A stretch of 64,000 bases of DNA, taken from DASSBG01 sp963800395. Its GTDB lineage: Bacteria > Pseudomonadota > Gammaproteobacteria > Xanthomonadales > Rhodanobacteraceae. A program made the position numbers and the translations under genes. Below, in pieces: positions 40,687 through 49,507 of this stretch; position 1 is the first letter of the stretch, and the number at the start of each line of letters is the position of its first letter. The DNA is taken from contig CAWDBD010000002.1 in assembly GCA_963800395.1 (NCBI GenBank), positions 62,001 through 126,000 of the forward strand. The letters are read 5' to 3'. The notes under the pieces are model-generated. The model searched no databases and was not told where the DNA came from. It saw nothing but the letters and a program-made list of their open reading frames with translations.

Positions 40687-41184
40687 ATGTTCCAGACGAC
40701 ACAACTCAGTGATGACAAGACGACGGCCTACCGCGAGCTGGCGCAGCAGGCGCGCGGCCTGATGCAGGGCGAGCCCGACATGGTGGCCAACGCGGCCAAC
40801 TTCTCGGCGCTGGTGTTTCATGCCTTGCCCGGCATCAACTGGGCCGGGTTCTATTTCTTTGACGGTACCGAGCTTGTGGTGGGCCCGTTCCAGGGCCAGC
40901 CGGCCTGCATCCGCATCGCGATGGGCAAGGGAGTGTGCGGCGTGGCAGCCGAAACCGGCGAGCCGCAACGGGTGGCCGACGTCAATGCCTTCCCCGGGCA
41001 CATCTTCTGTGACGTCGCATCACGCTCCGAGGTCGTCGTGCCGCTCAAGCGTGCCGACGGCAGCCTGCTCGGGGTGTGGGATGTGGACAGCCCCCATGTT
41101 GACCACTTCGATGCCGAGGACCTGGCTGGCATGCAGGCCCTGTGCCGGGAGTTCATGGCCGCGGTTGAGGCCTCAGCTCGGTAG
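40687..41184 (+). CDS. msrC: Free methionine-(R)-sulfoxide reductase, GAF domain
   Basis: 165 residues, a single GAF domain. GINWAGFYFF, GPFQGQPACIRI, GKGVCGVAAETG and HIFCDVASRSEVVVPL carry the cysteines used in fRMsr catalysis and resolution (equivalents in YebR of E. coli). It reduces free Met-R-O with thioredoxin. Convergent with the EF-G paralogue, 15 bases between stops; divergent from the bioD cluster. Confidence 0.9.
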   Translation: MFQTTQLSDDKTTAYRELAQQARGLMQGEPDMVANAANFSALVFHALPGINWAGFYFFDGTELVVGPFQGQPACIRIAMGKGVCGVAAETGEPQRVADVNAFPGHIFCDVASRSEVVVPLKRADGSLLGVWDVDSPHVDHFDAEDLAGMQALCREFMAAVEASAR

Positions 41185-41199
41185 CCGCCCTGCGACGGG

Positions 41200-43248
41200 T
41201 CAGTCCTGCTCAGGCCCCGGTTTCCAGGCACCGACGAGGTCCTTTTGTACCTGGGCCGGCACCGGTTCGTAGTGGCTCAGTTCCATCGCGTAGCGGCCTT
41301 CACCGCCAGTCATGGCCTTGAGTTCGGTCTGGTAGCCGGTCAGTTCGGCCAGAGGCACCTGTGCCTTGATGAGCAGTTGGCCATTGCGCGATGCATCGGT
41401 GCCCATGATCCTGGCACGCTTCGAGGCCAGGCCGCCGGTCACATCGCCGACATGCGACTCGGGGATGCTGACGTCGATATTGACGATCGGTTCCAGTATC
41501 TGCGGTTTTGCCTTGCCCACGGCATCGAGGAATGCCCTCTTGCCGGCGGCGACGAAGGCTACCTCCTTGGAGTCGACCGGATGGTGCTTGCCGTCATGCA
41601 CGATCACGCGAACGTCCTGCATGGGAAAGCCGGCTACGGCGCCGTCGGCCATGGCCTGCTGCACGCCTTTCTCCACTGCCGGCAGGAACTGGGACGGGAT
41701 GGTGCCGCCCTTGACCTCGTCGACAAAGTCGAAACCCTCGCCCCGGGACAAGGGCTCGATGCGCAGGAAGACTTCACCGAACTGACCCGCGCCGCCGGTC
41801 TGCTTCTTGTGCCGGTGGTGGCCTTCGGCCTTGCCGCCTATGGTTTCACGATAGGCAATGCGCGGCGGCGCGGTGTCGACCTCCACGCCGTAGCGCTGCC
41901 GCATCCGCTCCAGCATGATCTTCAGGTGCAGGTCGCCCAGTCCGTACACAACGGTCTCGTTGAGCTCCCTGTGGTGCTCGATGTGAAAGCAGGGGTCTTC
42001 TTCGCTCAGCCGCGCCAGCGCTTGCGCCAGCTTCTGCTCCTGGCCCTTGTGTGTGGGAGTGACCGCCAGGCCCAGCATGGGCTGCGGGAAAGGCAGGGGG
42101 GCCAGATGAATGTTGTCCTCGTCGTGGGAGTCGTGCAAGACGGCATCAAAATGGATGTCATCGACTTTCGCCACGGCGGCTATGTCACCGGGGATGGCGG
42201 CATCGATCTCCTCGTGGTCCTTGCCCAGCAGGCGGAACAGGTGCCCGACCTTGAAGGGCTTGCGACCGTTGTCGATGAATAGCTGGCTGTCCTTGCGGAT
42301 GGTGCCCTGGTACACGCGAAAAATGCTCAGTTTGCCCACGAACGGATCGTTGACGATGCTGAATACGTCGGCGATCACGTGCTTGCCGGGGTCCGGCTCG
42401 GCGGTGATGGGCCTGGCCGCGGCTCCCTCACCCTTGACGAAAGGTGGCGCATTGCCCTCGGCCGGATTGGGCAACAGGCGGCAGGCAATATCCAGCCATT
42501 CGCCCACGCCGGCTCCGCTGCTGGCGCTGGCAAAGCAGATCGGGACCAGATGGCCTTCGCGCAGGCATTGCTCGAAAGCATCATGCAGTTCGCTGCCCTT
42601 GAGCGCCTCTTCGCCGCCTTCCAGGTAGCGCCCCATGGTCTTCTCGTTGACCTCGACCACCTGATCGATGATTTGCTGGTGCCAGTCGGCGACATTGGAA
42701 AAGTCCGCATCTCCGCCGGGCGAAAAGAAGCAGTCGACCACCGTGCTTGCCCCTGCGGCAGGCAGGTTCAGCGGCAGGCACTCATTGCCGAACTCGGCGC
42801 GAAGCTGCTCGAGCAGTCCAGCCAGATCGGCATTCTCCGCATCCATGTGGTTGACGATCAGCATCCTTGCGAGGCCACGTTGCGCGGCATGGTCCATGAT
42901 CCGGTGCGTATCGTGCTCGATGCCGCTGGCGGCATTGACGACCACGGCGCAGGTTTCCACCGCGGCCAGCGCAGACAAGGTGGGGCCGCGAAAATCGGCG
43001 TAGCCAGGGGTGTCGATGATGTTGAGGCGACATGATCCGTGTGTGAAGCTGGCGATTGCCGTGTCAATCGAATGGCCGTGTTCCTTCTCGATCGGATCAA
43101 AGTCGGACACCGTGCTGCCGCGCTCGATCGAGCCGGGCTTGCCGATCACACCGGCGCTGCTCAACATGGCTTCGAGCAGGCTGGTCTTGCCGCTGCCGGC
43201 GTGGCCGGTCAGGGCGATGTTACGGATGGATTCCGTGCTGATGGACAC
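41200..43248 (-). CDS. fusA2: Elongation factor G-like GTPase (EF-G2 paralogue)
   Basis: 682 residues. A GTG start at 43248 is fixed by an excellent AAAGGAGGG seven bases upstream; the longer frame up to 43380 is not supported. G1 GHAGSGKTS, G3 DTPGYADF and G4 NHMDAENAD are present, and domains II-V follow (VYGLGDLHLKIMLERMRQRYGV, QTGGAGQFGEV, HPVDSKEVAF). NHMD instead of NKMD at G4 and the shortened G2 region are usual for the second EF-G class, whose role in translation is unclear. It is not next to rps genes, so it is not the housekeeping fusA. Confidence 0.9.
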   Translation of the reverse strand: MSISTESIRNIALTGHAGSGKTSLLEAMLSSAGVIGKPGSIERGSTVSDFDPIEKEHGHSIDTAIASFTHGSCRLNIIDTPGYADFRGPTLSALAAVETCAVVVNAASGIEHDTHRIMDHAAQRGLARMLIVNHMDAENADLAGLLEQLRAEFGNECLPLNLPAAGASTVVDCFFSPGGDADFSNVADWHQQIIDQVVEVNEKTMGRYLEGGEEALKGSELHDAFEQCLREGHLVPICFASASSGAGVGEWLDIACRLLPNPAEGNAPPFVKGEGAAARPITAEPDPGKHVIADVFSIVNDPFVGKLSIFRVYQGTIRKDSQLFIDNGRKPFKVGHLFRLLGKDHEEIDAAIPGDIAAVAKVDDIHFDAVLHDSHDEDNIHLAPLPFPQPMLGLAVTPTHKGQEQKLAQALARLSEEDPCFHIEHHRELNETVVYGLGDLHLKIMLERMRQRYGVEVDTAPPRIAYRETIGGKAEGHHRHKKQTGGAGQFGEVFLRIEPLSRGEGFDFVDEVKGGTIPSQFLPAVEKGVQQAMADGAVAGFPMQDVRVIVHDGKHHPVDSKEVAFVAAGKRAFLDAVGKAKPQILEPIVNIDVSIPESHVGDVTGGLASKRARIMGTDASRNGQLLIKAQVPLAELTGYQTELKAMTGGEGRYAMELSHYEPVPAQVQKDLVGAWKPGPEQD

Positions 43249-43587
43249 GATGCGACCCTCCTTTTGTCCAGACCTCGGGTCGGGGCAGGTGGGGAACCGC
43301 ACGAGCCGACACCGAGCTTTTCCGGGCATGAACAGGTGATTGGGATCCTCAGGTTTAGACCCATGTGTCGCACGGGTCAAGTGGCATGATTCGAGCGCGC
43401 GGGCGCGCCCGTCCCTCGGACTGGCAAGTCGAACCGCGCACCGGCTGGTGACATCGGGCGTGTCATTGGCCCGTCAGCCGACAGGATTGCGGGTTAACAG
43501 GAGTTTAGCCACGGGCGATTAACATGCCTGCGCAATGCATCAGGCCACCGGCCTGACATCGTTTGCTGGCGCGGATACAGGATTTCA
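43249..43587. other. Intergenic region between divergent genes
   Basis: 339 bases. It must contain promoters for both neighbours but I see no convincing -35/-10 pair. A GC-palindromic stretch lies near 43395-43415. No gene supported. Confidence 0.35.
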
Positions 43588-44517
43588 ATGTACACAGTTG
43601 GCGCGGCGTCCACGCCGATACCAAGAATCCATCGCTGGAGTTCTGCGCCTCGCTGGCAGGCGCGACCGCAGTCGCGTGGCATGGACCCGATGCAACGGGC
43701 CTGGCTGCACGACGTGCGCTGGCGCCAGATGCCGGTGTCCCGAAGGCAGGTCGCCAGCGTGGTAGCGGCCAGCGTGCTCCTGCACCTGCTGGCGCTGCTG
43801 GGCATGAGCCACAGTTTGCGATCCTATCCGCTGGCAGCGACTCCGGTCGCACAACAGCAGGTCATGCAGGTGGAACTGATCGAGCACGTGCCCGCCGCCG
43901 CACCCTCGCCACCCCCACATCAGGTTCTGCCGGACATGCGGGTCCAGGCACCCCGCGCGGTGGCGCCAGCGCGGGTGCGGGTCAAGCCTGCGGTGAAGCC
44001 GCCGCCGGTCGACGAAGCACCGAATCCGCAGGCTACGGCGGCGGAACTGTTCGATAGCAAGGGCCAGGTCATTCTGCCGGCAGCATCGGCCAGCACGGCG
44101 ACACCTGCGACCGATTATCAGGCGGGCATTCTCAATTCGCGCAACAGACCCGCCCAGCCGCAAAGCCCGATCGACTACAAACCCACACGCTTCGAGAAGG
44201 ACTGGGTACCCGATGGCGAAAATCCGCTGCAATCGGCCGTGCGCAAGACGCTTCTGGAGGGTACGGTGGTGACCCTGCCGGGGGGCACCCGGGTCAAGTG
44301 TGCCCTGTCGCCGCTGGCTCTGGCCGGGGGCTGTGGTCTGGCCGGACCAGAACAGATGTCGGCGCCCTTGCATGTCGAGTTCAAGCGCAACAACCTGCCC
44401 TCGGCCACGCCGCTGATCAAGCCCTCCGAAGCCACCAGCAGCGCCAAGCCCGCCGTTGCCGGCAGTGCAGAACCACCTCTTGAGTCCGGGGCCCCGGAAA
44501 CGAGCAGTGAGCAGTGA
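43588..44517 (+). CDS. TonB-like membrane-anchored periplasmic protein
   Basis: 309 residues from the ATG at 43588, which has AGGA at good distance; the ATG at 43681 is an alternative nearer to the anchor but lacks a ribosome binding site. One membrane segment (VASVVAASVLLHLLALLG, about 55-72) is followed by a proline-rich stretch (APSPPPHQVLPD, KPAVKPPPVDEAP), the layout of TonB/energy-transducer N-termini. The C-terminus lacks the canonical TonB fold; GTRVKCALSPLALAGGCGL contains two cysteines. The last residues TSSEQ and the stop are encoded by GTGAGCA heptamers. Role unknown. Confidence 0.65.
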   Translation: MYTVGAASTPIPRIHRWSSAPRWQARPQSRGMDPMQRAWLHDVRWRQMPVSRRQVASVVAASVLLHLLALLGMSHSLRSYPLAATPVAQQQVMQVELIEHVPAAAPSPPPHQVLPDMRVQAPRAVAPARVRVKPAVKPPPVDEAPNPQATAAELFDSKGQVILPAASASTATPATDYQAGILNSRNRPAQPQSPIDYKPTRFEKDWVPDGENPLQSAVRKTLLEGTVVTLPGGTRVKCALSPLALAGGCGLAGPEQMSAPLHVEFKRNNLPSATPLIKPSEATSSAKPAVAGSAEPPLESGAPETSSEQ

Positions 44518-44588
44518 GCGGTGAGCGGCGAGCGGAAAAAACAAGCACGATCCCGCTCACCGCTCACCGCTCACCGCTCACCACTCAC
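44502..44588. repeat. Inverted heptamer array between convergent genes
   Basis: The left arm has GTGAGCA and GTGAGCG heptamers (44502-44535), the right arm five copies of CGCTCAC/CACTCAC (44553-44588). Together they can fold into a stem of about 22 bp with a 17-base loop containing AAAAAA. It may act as a bidirectional transcription barrier between the TonB-like gene and the molybdenum hydroxylase gene. Confidence 0.85.
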
Positions 44589-44608
44589 CTGCGCCATCCA
44601 GGACAAGC

Positions 44609-46840
44609 CTACAACAGGCGATTGAGCTCGGGCATCATTGGCAAGCGCCGAATGCGAACCAGGCTGGCATCGAACACCGCATTGGCCAGCGCTGGTGCCA
44701 CACTGGGCAGTCCCACCTCGCCGGCACCGCTTGGACTGTCCTCGGACGGCATGATGAATACCTCGACCCTGGCCGGCAGCTCGCGGTTGCTGGCCAGACG
44801 GTAGTCATGCAGGTCATGCTGGTGTATGCAGCCGTGTTCCAGCGTGATGGCCTGATGCAGTGCCGCCGAGATGCCATCCAGCGTGGCGCCGATCATTTGC
44901 GCCTCGACCGCCAGAGGGTTGATGGCACGCCCGACGTCGACCACGCAAACGGCACGATGGATGCTGATCTGTCCCCGCTCGACCGACACCTGGAATGCAT
45001 GGGCGCAGTAACTGCCAAAGGTGAAATGGCTGGCCAGGCCCAGACCGCGGCGTGTTTTCAGCCGCTTTTTCCAGCCGATCAGTTCGGCTGCCTTTTTCAG
45101 CACCTCGGCCATGCGGCCGGTGTCGATGCTTGGTCCGCCCGGGCCGCGGTATGGCAACTTGCGTGCGCTGCCCAGCAATTCCAGGCGCAGATCCAGTGCG
45201 TCACGACGGGTGGCGCGGGCAATTTCATCGACGAAGCATTCGCGGGCGAATGCGGTGCTGTTGTGACCGGGTGCTCTCCAGTTGCCGCAGGGGACAATGC
45301 TGGGCACCCTGTTCCAGGTCAGCCGGTAATGATCGACCAGTCCGGCGGGTAGCGCATCGGCGTACACATCACCGTGCCATAACCGCGTGTCATCAACGCC
45401 GCGCCCTGCGTGCCAGGGCGTGCTGGCCACCGCATGCTGCCAGCCGACAACGCGACCGCGCTTGTCCAGCCACGCCTGCAGCTGCTGGGCACTGAGTGGC
45501 CGGTAGGCATCGTGCTGCAGCATGTCTTCGCGTGTCCACATCAGCTTCACAGGTTGCTTGACTGCCTGCGCCAGGCGCACGGCCTCGGCAATGTGGTCGT
45601 TGTCCAGGCGGCGGCCGTAGCCGCCACCCATGCGTGGCACCTGGATGTCGATACGCTCGGGTGACAGGCCGGTCAGGCGCGCCACAAGCTGCAACGCAGC
45701 CTGCGGGTCCTGGGTGGCTGCCTCGATGCGAATGCCATCGCTGGTCAGCTGCACCAGGCAGGCCAGCGGTTCCATGGTGACGTGCGCCAGGAACGGCAGC
45801 GTATAGCGAGCCCGGATACTGTGCAGGGCCTTGTCAGTCAGTTTTTCGGGGTTGCCATCACTGCGTACCACGGTGGCCTTGTCAGCATCGTCCAGTGCCT
45901 TGCTGGCGCGTGTTTCGAGGGTAGTGCTGTCGAGGTCCGCGAAGCGCCCGGGTTGCCAGCGGATATCCAGCACCTTGCGCCCGCGCAGTGCAGCCCAGGT
46001 GGAATCTGCCAATACCGCCACGCCCGCGGCGCGCGGTGTACTGCCCAGGGGCTCGCTGGCGTCGTTTCCATCCAGCGTGACCGTGCGTACCACGCCATTG
46101 ACCTCCAGGCACAAGCTGTCATCGACATGGTCGATGCTGCCGTTCTGATAGGGGCAGCGGGCGACTACCGCCACCAGTGCATCGCCGACCCAGCGGTCGA
46201 TGGTGTATCGGGTCTGGCCACGGACGATGGCTTCGGCATCAACGTCGCCGACTGGTTTGCCGATCAGCCGATCCTGGTCATCGCTGCGCAGGGGCGCGCC
46301 AGCCGCGGGAAGCGTGAGCTTTGCTGCATCGGCTGCGAGCACGCCGTAGCCCAGGCTGCGACCATCAGCGGCACGCACCAGCGAGTCGCCGCAATGCAGG
46401 GTCCGGGCGGGTATTCTCCAGCGCTTCGCGGCTGCTTCACGCAGCAGCCAGCGTGCTCCGGCACCGACCTGGCGAAGATCATCCCAGGCGTGTCGGGTGG
46501 TCGTGCTGCCGAGGGTGAATTGAGGTGCCAGCGGAAAAACAGGCTCGCTCGTGCCCTTGACCACCAGCGGCAGCGCCACGACTTCGACTCGACCCCAGTC
46601 TGCGGCCATTTCATCGGCAATGATGCGTGCCTCGATGGTGTGCGATCCCTGGCCCATGTCCGGGGTTCGCGCGCCGATCACGATGCGACCATCCGGATCG
46701 ATGCGCACGAAGGCGTTGAGGCGGGTCAGTTCATCCCCCAACAGCGCCAGGGGCGTGTTGTCATCGGCATGCGCCGGCAAACCCAGCAGCAGTCCGCCGC
46801 CGGATGTCGCCAGAAGCCGCAGAAATTGACGGCGCTTCAT
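44609..46840 (-). CDS. Molybdenum hydroxylase large subunit (IorB/xanthine dehydrogenase family)
   Basis: 743 residues. The start at 46840 gives a twin-arginine signal (MKRRQFLRLLATSGGGLLLG), so the folded complex is exported. TPDMGQGSHTIEARIIADEMA, MGGGYGRR and SGAGEVGLPSVAPALANAV are molybdopterin-cofactor segments; the last contains the catalytic glutamate region (GEVG). The subunit is of the isoquinoline 1-oxidoreductase/aldehyde oxidase branch with two N-terminal (a/b hammerhead) parts. ATG overlaps the stop of the iron-sulfur subunit (ATGA). No FAD subunit is present, so electrons probably go to a cytochrome; substrate unknown. Confidence 0.9.
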   Translation of the reverse strand: MKRRQFLRLLATSGGGLLLGLPAHADDNTPLALLGDELTRLNAFVRIDPDGRIVIGARTPDMGQGSHTIEARIIADEMAADWGRVEVVALPLVVKGTSEPVFPLAPQFTLGSTTTRHAWDDLRQVGAGARWLLREAAAKRWRIPARTLHCGDSLVRAADGRSLGYGVLAADAAKLTLPAAGAPLRSDDQDRLIGKPVGDVDAEAIVRGQTRYTIDRWVGDALVAVVARCPYQNGSIDHVDDSLCLEVNGVVRTVTLDGNDASEPLGSTPRAAGVAVLADSTWAALRGRKVLDIRWQPGRFADLDSTTLETRASKALDDADKATVVRSDGNPEKLTDKALHSIRARYTLPFLAHVTMEPLACLVQLTSDGIRIEAATQDPQAALQLVARLTGLSPERIDIQVPRMGGGYGRRLDNDHIAEAVRLAQAVKQPVKLMWTREDMLQHDAYRPLSAQQLQAWLDKRGRVVGWQHAVASTPWHAGRGVDDTRLWHGDVYADALPAGLVDHYRLTWNRVPSIVPCGNWRAPGHNSTAFARECFVDEIARATRRDALDLRLELLGSARKLPYRGPGGPSIDTGRMAEVLKKAAELIGWKKRLKTRRGLGLASHFTFGSYCAHAFQVSVERGQISIHRAVCVVDVGRAINPLAVEAQMIGATLDGISAALHQAITLEHGCIHQHDLHDYRLASNRELPARVEVFIMPSEDSPSGAGEVGLPSVAPALANAVFDASLVRIRRLPMMPELNRLL

Positions 46841-47295
46841 GCCACGCCGTCGCGCATGCGGCGCGCAGCCAGCTTGATGGCACTGCGCAGACGAGGTTGC
46901 ATGCCGCAGCGACACAGATTGTCGATCTTGTCGATATCGCTGTCGCGCGGGATGCGTTTTCTGTTCACCAGCGGCAATGCCGCCATGATCCAGCCCGGCT
47001 GGCAATAGCCGCACTGGATGGCGTCGGTATCAACCAGTGCCTGCTGCAGGGGATGCAGCGTGCCGCCGGCCTCGGCAACGCCCTCGATGCTCGTGATTTT
47101 GCGGCTGGCGAGCTTCTCCATGGGCCATTGGCAGGCACGCCTTGCCTTGCCATCAATCAGGACCGTGCATGCCCCGCAGCTTCCATCATCGCAGGCGTAC
47201 TTGCTGCCGGTCAGGTGCAGCACATCGCGCAGATACCAGAGCAACGGCAGATGGGAGGCGCCCGTGTGCACGAAGTCCTCGCCGTTGATGGTCAT
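46837..47295 (-). CDS. (2Fe-2S) subunit of the molybdenum hydroxylase (IorA type)
   Basis: 152 residues from the ATG at 47295 (CGGGAA upstream). The plant-type ferredoxin cluster CDDGSCGACTVLIDGKARRA is followed by the second cluster CGYCQPGWIM and CRCGMQPR. No own Tat signal, so it should be carried out with the large subunit. The frame runs on upstream to 47631 without coding character. Divergent from the amidohydrolase gene. Confidence 0.9.
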   Translation of the reverse strand: MTINGEDFVHTGASHLPLLWYLRDVLHLTGSKYACDDGSCGACTVLIDGKARRACQWPMEKLASRKITSIEGVAEAGGTLHPLQQALVDTDAIQCGYCQPGWIMAALPLVNRKRIPRDSDIDKIDNLCRCGMQPRLRSAIKLAARRMRDGVA

Positions 47296-47542
47296 GGCGA
47301 TTCCCGAGCGTGGCTTTACCGGCTTGATCTCGCTCGGTGGTGCTTGTAGCGGTTTGGCGTCTTGCAATGGCGTTCTCCGGCAGAGTGCCGCATTGTCGCA
47401 AACCTGGCAGGTCTGTGCTGAGGCAACCGGGCTTTCATCGACGCGCGCAGGTACCGCCTTGTGCGAACCTTGAGCGAATTGACTTGATCGCGGGTGCAAA
47501 CAGGAGCACATTGGGGCTTGTCGTTGCAATCGGGATCCGGGG

Positions 47543-49204
47543 ATGAAAAGAGCAACTGTCGGTATTTTGCTGGCGGGCATGATGGCCGCGCTGTCAGTCC
47601 AGGCCACGACCGTACTGGTCAATGCCAACATTCAAACCATGAACCACTGGCATCCGCATGCCACGGCCATGGCCTGGGGCGACGATGGCAAGCTCATGGC
47701 GGTGGGTGAGACAGCCGATGTCCTTGCACGCTATCCCGACGCCAGCAAGATGGATGCCCACGGCGCTGCCGTGGTGCCCGGGCTCATCGATGCCCACGGG
47801 CACATGCTGGGCCTTGGCCAGGCACTGATGCAGGTGGATCTTGTCGGTACCGGGTCGAGCGCCGATGTGCTGGCACGGCTCAAGGCATGGGCCGGCAAGC
47901 ATGCCGGAAGCGGCTGGCTGATCGGGCAGGGCTGGGACCAGAATGACTGGCCGGATGAACACTTCCCCACGGCGGCGGATCTGGACGCGGCCTTTCCCGA
48001 TCGACCGGTGTATCTGGAGCGCATTGACGGGCATGCGGTCTGGGTCAACAGCGCGGCGATGGCGAAGGCCAAAAAGAGTCTCGATGGTGACTGGCAGCCG
48101 GATGGCGGCCATATCGTGCGCGAAGGCAGCAAGGCCACGGGCATCCTGGTTGACGGCGCTACGGGTCTGGTGGGCTCGGCGATTCCACGCATGAGCACGG
48201 CGCAGACGCGCGAGGCCTACAAGCTGGCCATGGCCAAGGTGGTGTCGGTGGGTCTGACCGGGGTTGGCGATGCGGCGATCAGCCTTGCCGATTTCAAGGT
48301 GCTGCAGGCCATGGACAAGGACGGCGAGATTCCCCTGCGGCTATACGAATTTGCCCTTGGCCAGCCGGCGCTGGATTGGCTGTGCCAACAGCAGGGGCGC
48401 TGGCAGGATGCGTCCGGGCACCTGCAGATGCGCACGCTGAAGCTGTTCATGGACGGCGCCCTGGGCAGCCGAGGTGCGGCCCTGCTCGCGGACTACAGTG
48501 ACGATCCGGGCAATCGCGGGCTGTTTACCACCAATCCGAAGGACTATCTGGCCGCGGTGCAGCAGGCGCATGGCTGCGGCATCCAGGTGGCCACGCATGC
48601 CATCGGTGATCGGGGCAACCGGCACGTGCTGGACGTGTACGAGAAGGTGCTGGGTGATGAAGCCACCACCACCGATCATCGTTGGCGGGTCGAGCACGCG
48701 CAAATCGTGTCGCTCCAGGACATACCGCGCTTCGCACGCCTGCATCTGATTGCATCGATGCAACCGACCCATGCCACCTCGGATATGCCCTGGGCAGGCA
48801 AGCGCCTGGGTGCGGCGAGGCTGAAGGGTGCCTATGCCTGGCAGCGCTTCATTCACGCAGGTGTGCCACTGGCCTTCGGTTCGGACTTCCCCGTGGAGTA
48901 TCCCAACCCGATGCTGGGACTCTACGCGGCCATCACCCGCCAGGATCTCGAGGGCAAGCCGCAAGGTGGATGGTTGCCCGGGCAGCGCGTGAGCCGCCAT
49001 CAGGCCCTGGCGGGGTTTACCACCGGGGCCGCCTATGCTCAGTTCATGGAAGACAAGGTCGGCATGCTGAAACCCGGCATGCAGGCCGATTTCGTGATCC
49101 TCGATGGCGATCCGATGAGTGTGCCCGTGCGGCAGATTGCCGATCTCAAACCGCTCAGCACCTGGGTTGCCGGCAGGGCGGTATATCGCGCTTCGGAGCA
49201 CTAG
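47543..49204 (+). CDS. Secreted amidohydrolase, YtcJ/amidohydrolase 3 family
   Basis: 553 residues. Signal peptide ends near LSVQA (about 21). The metal site motif GLIDAHGHMLGLG, GWDQNDWPDEHFPTAADLD and the later ATHAIGDRG and FGSDFPVEYPNP segments are family hallmarks; VNANIQTMN opens the beta-sandwich. YtcJ-like enzymes cleave N-acyl or cyclic amides, but this substrate cannot be told. Its stop codon TAG is part of the fold-back element that starts at 49201. Confidence 0.9.
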   Translation: MKRATVGILLAGMMAALSVQATTVLVNANIQTMNHWHPHATAMAWGDDGKLMAVGETADVLARYPDASKMDAHGAAVVPGLIDAHGHMLGLGQALMQVDLVGTGSSADVLARLKAWAGKHAGSGWLIGQGWDQNDWPDEHFPTAADLDAAFPDRPVYLERIDGHAVWVNSAAMAKAKKSLDGDWQPDGGHIVREGSKATGILVDGATGLVGSAIPRMSTAQTREAYKLAMAKVVSVGLTGVGDAAISLADFKVLQAMDKDGEIPLRLYEFALGQPALDWLCQQQGRWQDASGHLQMRTLKLFMDGALGSRGAALLADYSDDPGNRGLFTTNPKDYLAAVQQAHGCGIQVATHAIGDRGNRHVLDVYEKVLGDEATTTDHRWRVEHAQIVSLQDIPRFARLHLIASMQPTHATSDMPWAGKRLGAARLKGAYAWQRFIHAGVPLAFGSDFPVEYPNPMLGLYAAITRQDLEGKPQGGWLPGQRVSRHQALAGFTTGAAYAQFMEDKVGMLKPGMQADFVILDGDPMSVPVRQIADLKPLSTWVAGRAVYRASEH

Positions 49205-49367
49205 GAGCCTGGGCCGTAGGAACCAAGTGAGCGAGGCAAAGTGGTTTTGAGGCAGGTTTTTCGATGATTTGAGGCGAATAGCCGTAGCTATTTAACGAAA
49301 ATGAGCGGAAAAGCTGGCCAAAACCACGAGCCGCAGCCGCTTGTGTTTCTACCGCCCAGGCTCCTAG
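49201..49367. repeat. 167-bp fold-back (MITE-like) element
   Basis: Terminal inverted repeats CTAGGAGCCTGGGC and GCCCAGGCTCCTAG at the ends, inner pairs GTGGTTTTG/CAAAACCAC, and a central AATAGC-CGTA-GCTATT apex at 49277-49292. All share the same centre at 49284, so the whole element folds into one hairpin. No coding frame inside. It could be a miniature transposable element or a structured 3' UTR. Confidence 0.8.
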
Positions 49368-49381
49368 CCAAGGTTTCTGCC

Positions 49382-49401
49382 CGGGCGAGCTTGCTCGCCC
49401 G
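49382..49401. terminator. Perfect hairpin upstream of lysAC
   Basis: CGGGCGAGC-TT-GCTCGCCCG, a perfect 9-bp stem without a U-run. It lies 106 bases before lysAC. Could be a terminator remnant, a REP-like repeat or a regulatory hairpin. Confidence 0.4.
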
Positions 49402-49507
49402 CGGCGACCGGGTTCTGCATTTGCGTGCCCATCATGGATGTCGGGATTGCGTTTTGTGCTGAGCGCGGCACACTGTGCTGATTGTCCAACGATTAGCGCG
49501 CCCCTCG

